Part shown: positions 1 to 7,122 of the stretch, one piece after another | Position numbering within the stretch: the stretch's first letter is position 1 | Layout of the letters: each line of letters starts with the position of its first letter | Assembly: GCA_039815505.1 (NCBI GenBank) | Contig: JBCBZE010000144.1 | Coordinates: forward strand, 1 to 8,209 | DNA: 8,209 nucleotides | Direction: 5' to 3' | Origin: CANLWN01 sp039815505 | GTDB lineage: Bacteria; Bacteroidota; Bacteroidia; Flavobacteriales; Flavobacteriaceae | Position numbers and translations under genes: made by a program | The notes under the pieces: generated by a model | What the model was told of the DNA's origin: nothing | The model's input: the letters and a program-made list of their open reading frames with translations, nothing else | The model's database searches: none

Positions 1-7
1 ACGAATT

Positions 8-319
8 ATGGATCAACAACCGTTACCAGGAGCCAGCAATGCACTTACCATGGGTATCATATCACTGGTGGGATCGCTTATCTGTTGCGGGCCCTTTGCC
101 GCAATATTTAGTATTATTGGATTGTCCAGTGCAAAAAAAGCCGAAAAACTATATCAGGAAAATCCAAGTGCCTATACGGGCTATGAAAATGTGAAAACAG
201 GGCGGATTCTCTCCTATATAGGATTGGGGCTATCGCTGATCATGTTAATTTTCCTTATCCTATATTTTGGGGTCATCATAGCGATGATAAGTACCGGAAA
301 TTTCGAAGGGGACTTCTGA
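8..319 (+). CDS. Small CCC-motif-type (DUF4190-like) membrane protein
   Basis: Complete 103-residue reading frame; only seven bases lie upstream, so a ribosome binding site or earlier start cannot be judged. The protein has two hydrophobic segments, about residues 14-40 and 68-95. They are separated by a polar loop containing a KKAEKLYQENP stretch and a GYENVKTGRILSYIGL stretch. This arrangement, with paired cysteines in the first helix (C26, C27), matches the small Bacteroidota proteins annotated as CCC motif membrane proteins, related to DUF4190. The family usually shows a run of three cysteines near this point; here I see only two. Its function is unknown and the predicted location is the inner membrane. 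The gene is convergent with recQ, with a terminator hairpin between them. Family assignment is from recalled sequence pattern; no biochemical role is inferred. Confidence 0.8.
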   Translation: MDQQPLPGASNALTMGIISLVGSLICCGPFAAIFSIIGLSSAKKAEKLYQENPSAYTGYENVKTGRILSYIGLGLSLIMLIFLILYFGVIIAMISTGNFEGDF

Positions 320-339
320 TTCCAATAGACATAGACCAT

Positions 340-371
340 AAAAAAGCCTCGATATGTCGAGGCTTTTTTTT
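340..371. terminator. Bidirectional intrinsic terminator between the CCC-motif gene and recQ
   Basis: A perfect 12-base-pair stem (341-352 with 357-368) closes on a TATG tetraloop. The core pairs GCCTCGA with TCGAGGC. On the plus strand it ends in eight T (364-371). On the minus strand the complementary A run (340-345) gives a U tract. It lies 21 bases after the stop of the left gene and 21 bases beyond the recQ stop, so it can terminate both convergent transcripts. Confidence 0.93.
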
Positions 372-391
372 ATGCTGTAAACTGTAGTATT

Positions 392-2593
392 TTAATTCGC
401 GACTTCGCTCATGAACTTTAGACGGTACAACCGTAGTTCCTCATCCTCATACTCCCCATCAAACTCTTCCAATGCGGTATTGATATTATCGGTTTCGGCT
501 TCTAAAAAGTAATCGTGCAGTTCTTCCTGTTGGTCTTCATCCAAAATTTCATCGATCCAATATCCTACGTTTAATTTGGTACCGCTAAATACGATTTGTT
601 CCATTTCCTTGATCAATTTTGGAAGCTCTAATCCCTTGGCAGCGGCTATATCGTCCAAGGGCAACTTTCTGTCAATATTCTGGATGATATATAATTTTAG
701 GGCAGAGTTGGCCCCGGTGCTCTTTACCACTAGATCGTCCGGTCTTATAATATCGTTTTCCTCTACATATTGTGCGATAAAAGTAACAAACGGTTTTCCA
801 TACTTTTTGGCCTTTCCCTCTCCTACACCATGAATATTATATAACTCTTCCATGGAAATGGGATATTTCAAGGCCATGTCCTGTAATGAGGGATCTTGAA
901 AAATCACAAAGGGCGGCACATCCAATTTGGTAGCCTGGGCCTTTCTAAGGTCCCTAAGCGATCGTAAAAGCTTCTCATCGGCCGCGCCACCTGCAGTTTT
1001 TGCTGCGCTCACTATGGCATCATCGGTCTCCTTGTTATATACATGATCTTTGGTCATCATAAAAGAAACGGGGGTCCTTAAAAAATCCGCTCCTTTTACT
1101 GTAAGGTGCAATATACCATACTGTTCTATCTCCTTTTTTAAAAGACCGGCGACCAATACTTGTCTAACCAAGGCCATCCAATAGCTCTTATCCCTATCCG
1201 AACCTATTCCAAAAAAGGGTTTTTCGTCGGTCTTATGGGAAGAAATGAGTGCATTCACCTTACCAATAAGGGCATGTACAATTTCTTTCGATTTAAACTT
1301 CTCGCTGGTGCCTTGAACCACCTGGATTAGTTTTACAACATCGTCCTTGGCCTCCTGTTTTTCCTTTGGGTTTCTGGTATTATCGTCCATATCCCACCCT
1401 TCTCCATTGACCTCATCGAATTCTTCCCCAAAATAATGTAAAATGAACTTTCTTCGGGACATGGTAGTTTCGGCATAGGCTACGATTTCCTGTAAAAGTG
1501 CATTGCCTATTTCCTGCTCCGCCACGGGCTTACCGGACATGAATTTTTCAAGTTTCTCAATATCCTTATAAGAATAGAACGCCAAACAATGGCCTTCGCC
1601 ATCATCTCTTCCCGCCCTACCGGTTTCCTGATAATAACTTTCTATACTCTTGGGGATATCATGGTGGATCACATAACGTACATCGGGCTTATCTATCCCC
1701 ATTCCAAATGCAATGGTGGCCACAACAACGTCAACATCCTCCATTAGGAACATATCCTGGTATTTTGACCTTGTCTTCGCATCAAATCCGGCATGATAAG
1801 GAACAGCACTTATCCCATTCACCTGCAACACTTGGGCCAATTCTTCCACTCTTTTTCTACTAAGGCAATAAATAATTCCCGATTTACCTATATTCTGTTT
1901 AACAAAACGGATAATGTCCGCATCTACGTTCTTGGTCTTTGGTCGCACCTCATAATATAGATTGGGTCTATTAAAAGACGCTTTGAAAACTTTGGCATCC
2001 GTTATACCCAAATTCTTTATGATATCTTCTTGTACCTTAGGGGTTGCGGTGGCGGTAAGGCCAATGATGGGTATAGCATCTCCCAATCTGCTGATAATAG
2101 ATCTTAGGTTTCTATACTCGGGTCTAAAATCGTGTCCCCATTCCGAAATACAATGCGCTTCATCTATGGCGACAAAGGATAATTTAACCGATTGAAGAAA
2201 ATCTATATATTCTTCTTTGGTGAGCGATTCCGGGGCTACGTACAATAATTTGGTAATACCATCGGTAATATCGCTTTTCACTTGTTTTACCTCTGTCTTG
2301 GTCAAAGAGGAATTTAATACATGGGCGACACCCTGTTGGGAAGATACCCCTCTGAGAGCATCTACTTGGTTCTTCATGAGGGCGATCAATGGGGAAACCA
2401 CTATGGCGGTTCCTTCCTGCATCAGGGCTGGAAGTTGATAACAAAGTGATTTTCCGCCACCCGTAGGCATAATCACAAATGTATTTTTGCCTTGGACTAT
2501 ATTTTTGATGACGTCCTCTTGTAGGCCCTTGAATTTTGAGAATCCGAAATACTTTTTTAAAGAGGCATGTATATCTTTTTCATTTAAGCCCAT
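392..2593 (-). CDS. recQ: ATP-dependent DNA helicase RecQ
   Basis: A 733-residue superfamily 2 DNA helicase that unwinds DNA 3'-5' in recombinational repair and replication-fork processing, in the cytoplasm. Helicase motifs appear in order: Walker A TGGGKS (44-49), DEAH box (144-147) with the RecQ-specific CISEWGHDFRPEY segment after it, TATAT (180-184), motif IV around GIIYCLSRKR (239-248), motif V around ATIAFGMGIDKPDVR, and QETGRAGRD (322-330). A winged-helix RQC region follows (about 408-510), then an HRDC domain (about 537-612) and an acidic C-terminal helix-turn-helix-like extension (about 625-733) typical of flavobacterial RecQ. The zinc-binding cysteines found in E. coli RecQ are absent: the first is S379 in MSRRK and the later cluster is replaced by NGEGWDMDDN (396-405). 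The ATG follows a weak upstream region without a clear Shine-Dalgarno site. It is apparently monocistronic, divergent from kpsF. Confidence 0.97.
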   Translation of the reverse strand: MGLNEKDIHASLKKYFGFSKFKGLQEDVIKNIVQGKNTFVIMPTGGGKSLCYQLPALMQEGTAIVVSPLIALMKNQVDALRGVSSQQGVAHVLNSSLTKTEVKQVKSDITDGITKLLYVAPESLTKEEYIDFLQSVKLSFVAIDEAHCISEWGHDFRPEYRNLRSIISRLGDAIPIIGLTATATPKVQEDIIKNLGITDAKVFKASFNRPNLYYEVRPKTKNVDADIIRFVKQNIGKSGIIYCLSRKRVEELAQVLQVNGISAVPYHAGFDAKTRSKYQDMFLMEDVDVVVATIAFGMGIDKPDVRYVIHHDIPKSIESYYQETGRAGRDDGEGHCLAFYSYKDIEKLEKFMSGKPVAEQEIGNALLQEIVAYAETTMSRRKFILHYFGEEFDEVNGEGWDMDDNTRNPKEKQEAKDDVVKLIQVVQGTSEKFKSKEIVHALIGKVNALISSHKTDEKPFFGIGSDRDKSYWMALVRQVLVAGLLKKEIEQYGILHLTVKGADFLRTPVSFMMTKDHVYNKETDDAIVSAAKTAGGAADEKLLRSLRDLRKAQATKLDVPPFVIFQDPSLQDMALKYPISMEELYNIHGVGEGKAKKYGKPFVTFIAQYVEENDIIRPDDLVVKSTGANSALKLYIIQNIDRKLPLDDIAAAKGLELPKLIKEMEQIVFSGTKLNVGYWIDEILDEDQQEELHDYFLEAETDNINTALEEFDGEYEDEELRLYRLKFMSEVAN

Positions 2594-2641
2594 ACCCTAT
2601 CTTAAAGTTTATAAACATCGCCGTTGCACAAAAATTTAAAA

Positions 2642-2661
2642 CCTAACTTCTTTAAGTTAGG
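2642..2661. repeat. Perfect hairpin in the recQ/kpsF divergent intergenic region
   Basis: CCTAACTT (2642-2649) and AAGTTAGG (2654-2661) form an 8-base-pair inverted repeat with a CTTT loop. On the minus strand it is followed by a T-rich tract (TTTTAAATTTTT), so it resembles a hairpin in the recQ leader. It could be an operator, an attenuator-like hairpin or a chance structure; the sequence does not decide. Confidence 0.5.
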
Positions 2662-2734
2662 AATTTTTAATCCTTTCATAAATGAAGGGTATAAAATTAT
2701 TTTATTGGGACTTAAAATCCCTTATAAAATTAAG

Positions 2735-2764
2735 TTTGCGTAATTTTGTTATCTTAAATATAAT
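2735..2764 (+). promoter_or_regulatory. Candidate kpsF operon promoter elements
   Basis: TAATTTTG (2741-2748) fits the Bacteroidota -7 consensus TAnnTTTG exactly, but no good TTTG lies at the expected distance upstream. Overlapping it, TTTG (2735-2738) stands 20 bases ahead of TATAAT (2759-2764). Either reading would start transcription at about 2754-2772, downstream of the ATG at 2682 and upstream of the proposed TTG start of kpsF. The surroundings are strikingly AT-rich compared with the flanking genes. Confidence 0.4.
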
Positions 2765-2804
2765 ACATTCTTTAGGAATACAACCACATAACTCCAATAT
2801 TACA

Positions 2805-3770
2805 TTGAGCAACTCCAACGCTATACTTAACATAGCAAAGAAAACCATAGATACTGAAAGTGATGCTGTTCGTCATCTGGGCACATTATTGAACCAGGAC
2901 TTTGTAAGTGCCGTTAATTGTATTCTGGAATCCAGGGGAAGGGTAGTGGTCTCCGGTATTGGGAAAAGCGCTATTATAGCTTCAAAAATTGTAGCTACCC
3001 TCAACTCCACGGGTACGCCCGCCATATTTTTACACGCCGCGGATGCCATACATGGGGATTTAGGTACTATTCAAGAAAATGATGTGGTCATCTGTATTTC
3101 CAAAAGTGGAAATACCCCAGAAATTAAAATGTTGGTTCCCTTGATCAAAAGAGGAAACAATAAATTGATAGGTATGACGGGGAAATTGGATTCTTTTTTG
3201 GGAAACCAGGCCGATTATGTATTGAATACTTTCGTGGCCAAAGAAGCCTGTCCCAATAATTTGGCACCAACGACCAGTACTACGGCCCAATTGGTATTGG
3301 GAGACGCCCTTGCCATCTGTCTTTTAGAGCTTAGAGGGTTTAGCAGCAGTGATTTTGCAAAATATCATCCAGGTGGATCCCTAGGAAAAAGATTATATCT
3401 ACGAGTTGGGGATATTGCCACCAATAACATGAAACCCGCTGTGGATATCAATGCCAGGGTAAAGGACGTTATCGTGGAAATATCGGAGAAAATGTTGGGC
3501 GTTACCGCTGTTATGGAGAATAATAAGATTGTAGGGGTGGTTACCGATGGGGATATTCGTAGAATGCTCAATACCCATGATAATATCGGAAAACTTACGG
3601 CCAAGGATATTATGACCAGAAATCCGAAAACCATTGGTACTGAAGTATTGGCCATAAAGGCATTGGAACTCATGCAAGACAAAGGCATATCCCAACTATT
3701 GGCCATGGAAGGTGAGGATTATATGGGTGTAGTACATGTACATAATTTAATTAATGAAGGAATACTATAA
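2805..3770 (+). CDS. kpsF: D-arabinose-5-phosphate isomerase (KpsF/KdsD family)
   Basis: Interconverts ribulose 5-phosphate and arabinose 5-phosphate, the first committed step toward Kdo for lipopolysaccharide; cytoplasmic. From the proposed TTG start the protein has 321 residues: a sugar isomerase (SIS) domain (about 30-175) with GIGKSA and SKSGNTPE motifs, then two CBS domains (about 205-320). K54, E106, E147 and H188 align with the catalytic K59, E111, E152 and H193 of E. coli KdsD at a constant offset of five. The frame is open back to an ATG at 2682 (362 residues). That 41-residue extension is encoded by very AT-rich DNA with promoter-like elements, has no counterpart in the family as I know it, and contains no other in-frame ATG. 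TTG at 2805 gives the usual family length, so I prefer it, but the start is uncertain. The stop overlaps the tatC start by one base (TAATG). Confidence 0.93.
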   Translation: MSNSNAILNIAKKTIDTESDAVRHLGTLLNQDFVSAVNCILESRGRVVVSGIGKSAIIASKIVATLNSTGTPAIFLHAADAIHGDLGTIQENDVVICISKSGNTPEIKMLVPLIKRGNNKLIGMTGKLDSFLGNQADYVLNTFVAKEACPNNLAPTTSTTAQLVLGDALAICLLELRGFSSSDFAKYHPGGSLGKRLYLRVGDIATNNMKPAVDINARVKDVIVEISEKMLGVTAVMENNKIVGVVTDGDIRRMLNTHDNIGKLTAKDIMTRNPKTIGTEVLAIKALELMQDKGISQLLAMEGEDYMGVVHVHNLINEGIL

Positions 3771-4609
3771 TGACAAAGGCTAGTAAGGATGCCAATGAAA
3801 TGTCGTTCTTGGACCATCTGGAAGAATTAAGATGGCATTTAATACGTTCCACTTTGGCAGTGGTCATTGTGGGCAGTGTCGCTTTTTTAGCGAAGGATTT
3901 CATTTTTGACACCGTCCTTTTTGGGCCAAAAAATCCAGATTTTCCTACTTATGGCGTGTTTTGTAAGCTTTCCAAATTGTTGGGGTTTAGTGAAGCCTTT
4001 TGTATTGCGGAACCTATATTCACGGTTCAGAGCAGACAAATGGCCGAGCAGTTCTCGGCGCACATTTGGACTTCCATTTGGGCAGGTTTCATCGTAGGTT
4101 TTCCCTATATCCTCTATGAACTTTGGAAATTTATTAGCCCGGGACTGTATGAAAAGGAGCGTAAAAATTCCAGAGGATTTATTTTTGTGGCCTCCCTATT
4201 GTTTTTTCTGGGTGTGTTGTTCGGTTACTATGTGGTTTCTCCCTTATCTATTAATTTTCTGGGCGGATATTCCGTGAGTGATGAAATTGTAAGGGAAATT
4301 GATCTAAGTTCTTACATCGCCACCGTAAGGGCCTCGGTTATTGCCTGTGGGCTGATTTTTGAATTGCCCATTATCATATTCTTTTTAACCAAGATCGGAC
4401 TGGTAACTCCGGAAGTATTAAAAAAATATCGAAAAATAGCGCTGGTCGTTGTACTGATTCTTTCCGCGGTGATTACGCCGCCCGACGTGGCCAGCCAGAT
4501 CATAGTGGCCGTACCCATCGTTATACTGTACCAAATAAGTATTTATATTTCGAAAATCGTATTGAAGCGGGAAGCTAAAAAAACAAGGAAAAATGTCAAA
4601 TCCAGTTGA
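3770..4609 (+). CDS. tatC: Sec-independent protein translocase subunit TatC
   Basis: Inner-membrane core of the twin-arginine translocase, which recognises twin-arginine signal peptides and exports folded proteins. The 279-residue protein has six predicted membrane segments, at about 25-43, 98-122, 135-157, 185-206, 220-236 and 240-260. The cytoplasmic N-terminus carries the signal-recognition motif FLDHLEELR (13-21). E130 in GLYEKER, E198 in IFELP and D239 in TPPDVASQ correspond to conserved acidic residues known from E. coli TatC (E103, E170, D211). The loop after the first helix (about 45-95) is long, as in Bacteroidota TatC. The ATG shares one base with the kpsF stop, which suggests translational coupling, and its 3' end overlaps the next gene by 17 bases. 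No tatA or tatB lies in the window. Confidence 0.97.
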   Translation: MTKASKDANEMSFLDHLEELRWHLIRSTLAVVIVGSVAFLAKDFIFDTVLFGPKNPDFPTYGVFCKLSKLLGFSEAFCIAEPIFTVQSRQMAEQFSAHIWTSIWAGFIVGFPYILYELWKFISPGLYEKERKNSRGFIFVASLLFFLGVLFGYYVVSPLSINFLGGYSVSDEIVREIDLSSYIATVRASVIACGLIFELPIIIFFLTKIGLVTPEVLKKYRKIALVVVLILSAVITPPDVASQIIVAVPIVILYQISIYISKIVLKREAKKTRKNVKSS

Positions 4610-4943
4610 AGAATTTAATGCCTATCGTTCTAAAATGAACGAGAAGTTATTGGCGAACAACAATAAGATCATTAAACGAATATTTAATTTGGATACCAAT
4701 GCCTATGCGGAAGGTGCATTGGACGTACGTACCAAAGAGCTACTTGGTTTGGTAGCTTCGGCGGTGTTACGATGCGACGATTGTATAAAATACCACTTGG
4801 AGAGTTCCTTTAAAGAAGGGGTCTCCAAGGAAGAAGTGATGGAAACTTTGGGGATTGCCACGCTAGTTGGGGGTACCATAGTTATTCCGCACTTACGAAG
4901 GGCCTATGAATTTTGGGAAGCTTTGGAAGCACAGGAAGGTTAA
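4593..4943 (+). CDS. AhpD-like carboxymuconolactone decarboxylase family protein
   Basis: A 116-residue all-helical CMD-fold protein. It contains the full AhpD-type redox motif E-X11-C-X2-C-X3-H at E49, C61, C64 and H68 (core RCDDCIKYH), with the following GVSKEEVMETLGIATLVGG segment typical of the family. AhpD proteins use this motif for thiol-disulfide exchange and peroxide reduction. That suggests a disulfide reductase or alkylhydroperoxidase role rather than true carboxymuconolactone decarboxylation, although its substrate is unknown. There is no signal peptide, so it is likely cytoplasmic. The ATG lies 17 bases inside the 3' end of tatC, preceded by AAGGA (4585-4589), one of the few Shine-Dalgarno-like sites here, which supports this start. 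It is followed after 64 bases by lptB. Its functional link to Kdo synthesis, Tat export or LPS transport is not evident. Confidence 0.92.
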   Translation: MSNPVEEFNAYRSKMNEKLLANNNKIIKRIFNLDTNAYAEGALDVRTKELLGLVASAVLRCDDCIKYHLESSFKEGVSKEEVMETLGIATLVGGTIVIPHLRRAYEFWEALEAQEG

Positions 4944-4961
4944 AAAAACGACAATAGGACC

Positions 4962-4990
4962 TTGCCTACAGTTAAAATCCTGTAGATTTG
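4962..4990 (+). promoter_or_regulatory. Candidate internal promoter for lptB
   Basis: TTG (4962-4964), an 18-base spacer and TAGATTTG (4983-4990) match the Bacteroidota -33/-7 promoter pattern (TTTG and TAnnTTTG). Transcription would begin near 4996, about a dozen bases before the lptB ATG. A small inverted repeat, CTACAG (4966-4971) with CTGTAG (4980-4985), fills the spacer and touches the -7 element. lptB could therefore be expressed both from the operon and on its own. Confidence 0.5.
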
Positions 4991-5007
4991 GAAAATAGTT
5001 AGACACT

Positions 5008-5748
5008 ATGAAACTTAGAGCCGAAAATATTATGAAGTCCTACCGGGGACGAAAAGTGGTCAAAGGTATTTCCCTGGAAGTGAACCAAGGGGAAATCGTT
5101 GGATTGCTTGGACCCAACGGAGCCGGTAAGACCACCTCTTTCTATATGATCGTGGGTCTTATTAAACCCAATGGCGGCACCATTTACCTGGATGACATGG
5201 AAATCACGAAGTTTCCCATGTACAAAAGGGCCCAAAACGGTATTGGTTATTTGGCACAAGAAGCGTCCGTATTTCGAAAACTAAGTATAGAAAAAAACAT
5301 TCTAAGCGTATTGCAACTCACCAATTTGAGCAAAAAGGAGCAGGAAATGAAGATGGAGTCGCTCATAGAGGAATTTGGTCTGGGGCATATACGAAAAAAT
5401 CGAGGCGACCTACTCTCCGGAGGAGAGCGCAGGCGTACGGAGATCGCAAGGGCGTTGGCCACGGACCCTAAATTTATTTTGTTGGACGAACCCTTTGCTG
5501 GTGTAGACCCGGTGGCGGTCGAGGACATACAACGTATCGTTGCCCAGTTAAAGGATAAAAATATTGGAATCCTAATTACGGATCATAATGTACAGGAAAC
5601 CTTGGCCATAACCGAACGCTCGTATCTTATGTTCGAAGGAGGCATCCTTAAATCAGGTATTCCAGAGGATCTGGCCGCGGATGAAATGGTCAGAAAAGTG
5701 TATCTGGGACAGAACTTTGAGTTGCGTAAAAAGAAATTGGATTTTTAA
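5008..5748 (+). CDS. lptB: LPS export system ATP-binding protein LptB
   Basis: ATPase subunit of the LptB2FG transporter, which extracts lipopolysaccharide from the inner membrane and pushes it along the Lpt bridge to the outer membrane. The 246-residue ABC domain shows Walker A GPNGAGKT (35-42), Q-loop Q84 in GYLAQEASVFRKLS, signature LSGGE (136-140), Walker B FILLDEP (156-162) with catalytic E161, D-loop GVD and H-loop H193 in ITDHNVQETL. The LAQEASVFRKL, GGERRRTEIARAL and VYLGQNF segments are specific to LptB among ABC ATPases, and the length is normal for the family. It lies 64 bases downstream of the AhpD-like gene, in the cluster that starts with Kdo-pathway kpsF, a sensible partner for LPS export. 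A candidate promoter sits just upstream. No genes for LptF, LptG or LptC are in the window. Confidence 0.96.
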   Translation: MKLRAENIMKSYRGRKVVKGISLEVNQGEIVGLLGPNGAGKTTSFYMIVGLIKPNGGTIYLDDMEITKFPMYKRAQNGIGYLAQEASVFRKLSIEKNILSVLQLTNLSKKEQEMKMESLIEEFGLGHIRKNRGDLLSGGERRRTEIARALATDPKFILLDEPFAGVDPVAVEDIQRIVAQLKDKNIGILITDHNVQETLAITERSYLMFEGGILKSGIPEDLAADEMVRKVYLGQNFELRKKKLDF

Positions 5749-5892
5749 GAAAGATTGCCACACTTCCCAAATCCAGTTTTCATTTTGAACTGAAAAAATT
5801 ATATTCCATAAATCCTTCAACATTTCTTAAAGTTAGAAATGACAAGAAGTCTTATTTTTAGATAAAGAAACTAATACCTTAAATAAATTCAT
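5749..5892. other. lptB to ene-reductase intergenic region
   Basis: AT-rich gap of 144 bases. It contains an inverted repeat CAGTT (5774-5778) with AACTG (5788-5792), an overlapping alternative TTTTCA/TGAAAA pairing, and ATTTCT (5822-5827) with AGAAAT (5834-5839). None is followed by a T tract on the plus strand, so no intrinsic terminator for lptB is evident. TATTTTTA (5853-5860) is one mismatch from the Bacteroidota -7 consensus and is a weak candidate for the downstream gene's promoter; no clear -33 element accompanies it. Confidence 0.4.
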
Positions 5893-6984
5893 ATGGCTAT
5901 AACACCTTTTGACTCTTACGACCTAGGTTCCTGGAATCTTAAAAATAGAATAGTAATGGCACCAATGACGCGTAGTAGGGCCATCGGGGGAGTACCGAAT
6001 GAACTGATGGCCAAATATTATGCACAAAGAGCATCCGCTGGGTTGATTATAACAGAAGCAACGGGTTCGTCCCCAAATGGAATGGGATATCCACGCATTC
6101 CAGGAATATATACTGATGAACAGGTCGAAGGTTGGAAGCTCATAACGGAAGCTGTTCATAAAAAGGGAGGAATCATAATTCTACAGGTTTTCCACACCGG
6201 TAGGGTATCTCACCCACTTAATATGCCGGAGGGTGCAAGGGTTATGGCCCCAAGTATGATAGAAAGTCCGGGTGATATGTATACCGATGAGCAACAAATG
6301 CAACCCCAACCCGTTCCGGAGGCCATGTCCTTAGGCGATATTGAAACTGCGGTAAGCGAATACCGCATTGCCGCCAAAAATGCAATTGCTGCAGGGTTCG
6401 ACGGTTTTGAAATTCATGCGGCAAATGGATATCTTATTAATCAATTCATCAATAAACAATCCAATCAAAGGGATGACGAATACGGAGGCGATATCAAAAA
6501 TCGTTCAAAGTTTCTTTTTGAAGTTGTGGATGCCGTTACCGCTGAAATCGGAGCAGAAAAGGTCGGGGTTCGTATTAGCCCCTATGGCGTATTCAATACC
6601 ATGGATCAGTATGATGGGTTAACTGAAGACTACGAGTACATTGTTGAACAATTGTCAGACAAAGGAATAGCTTATCTACATCATATAAGGGCAAAATTTA
6701 TGGGGGCTGCAGAGGTGCCATCTGATGTAGATGCAAGAATGAAAGCAAAATTTAATGGTACTTTCATTATAAATGGAGGTTACGAGAAGGATAACACGAT
6801 CGAAGCTCTAGAAAAAGGGGCTGCAGATTTAGTTGCTATAGGAAAACCGTTTATTTCCAATCCAGATTTGGTTGAGCGATATAGAACCAATTCTTCCGTA
6901 GCACCTTACAACGCAGACTTATTTTATACCCCTGGAGGTTCTGGTTATACGGATTACCCCAGTTTAGAGGGAACATTAGACTAG
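5893..6984 (+). CDS. Old Yellow Enzyme family alkene reductase (NemA-like)
   Basis: FMN-dependent NAD(P)H ene-reductase that reduces activated C=C bonds (enones, maleimides, nitro-compounds); cytoplasmic TIM barrel. The 363-residue length is typical of classical bacterial members such as NemA and PETN reductase. Visible features are the FMN-site PMTRSR (24-29, with T26), Q98 in LQVFHTGR (97-104), the substrate-anion pair H175 and N178 with proton-donor Tyr180 in IHAANGYLINQF, flavin-binding R227, the NGGY segment (294-297) and IGKPFISNPDLVER near the end. The His/Asn pair places it among classical OYEs. The ATG at 5893 is preceded by AT-rich sequence without a Shine-Dalgarno site, as usual in this phylum. 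It stands alone, 144 bases after lptB. The physiological substrate cannot be read from the sequence; detoxification of electrophiles is the usual inference. No adjacent TetR-, LysR- or HxlR-type regulator is visible. Confidence 0.95.
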   Translation: MAITPFDSYDLGSWNLKNRIVMAPMTRSRAIGGVPNELMAKYYAQRASAGLIITEATGSSPNGMGYPRIPGIYTDEQVEGWKLITEAVHKKGGIIILQVFHTGRVSHPLNMPEGARVMAPSMIESPGDMYTDEQQMQPQPVPEAMSLGDIETAVSEYRIAAKNAIAAGFDGFEIHAANGYLINQFINKQSNQRDDEYGGDIKNRSKFLFEVVDAVTAEIGAEKVGVRISPYGVFNTMDQYDGLTEDYEYIVEQLSDKGIAYLHHIRAKFMGAAEVPSDVDARMKAKFNGTFIINGGYEKDNTIEALEKGAADLVAIGKPFISNPDLVERYRTNSSVAPYNADLFYTPGGSGYTDYPSLEGTLD

Positions 6985-7019
6985 AAACTATTGAATCAGA
7001 TGCCACTGGACTCAAATTT

Positions 7020-7079
7020 GACCAATAGCTTCCGTGCTGATGCCTGATTTATTGTTTTAGTGTAACTTGGTTATTGGTC
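7020..7079. repeat. Spaced 8-base inverted repeat
   Basis: GACCAATA (7020-7027) is the exact reverse complement of TATTGGTC (7072-7079), with 44 bases between. Wobble pairs and one G-C pair could extend the stem slightly inward. It lies just downstream of the ene-reductase stop and has no T tract after it, so it is not a classic terminator. Confidence 0.4.
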
Positions 7080-7122
7080 GTTAAAAAGTAATTAGGGTAT
7101 CGTCCACTAAATAAACGATTAA

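Noticed and set aside
2184..2444. Alternative frames inside recQ
   Set aside because: They overlap strongly conserved helicase motifs in the true frame and encode no recognisable domain.
2691..2705. ATAAAAT-T-ATTTTAT palindrome upstream of kpsF
   Set aside because: Composed only of A and T in an AT-rich region, so it is likely by chance.
3365..3706. Minus-strand open frames within kpsF
   Set aside because: They are antisense to the CBS domains of kpsF, have no independent family signature and no promoter or ribosome binding site of their own.
5774..5796. Hairpin after lptB considered as an intrinsic terminator
   Set aside because: The stem is only five to six pairs, alternative pairings compete, and no T tract follows on the plus strand.
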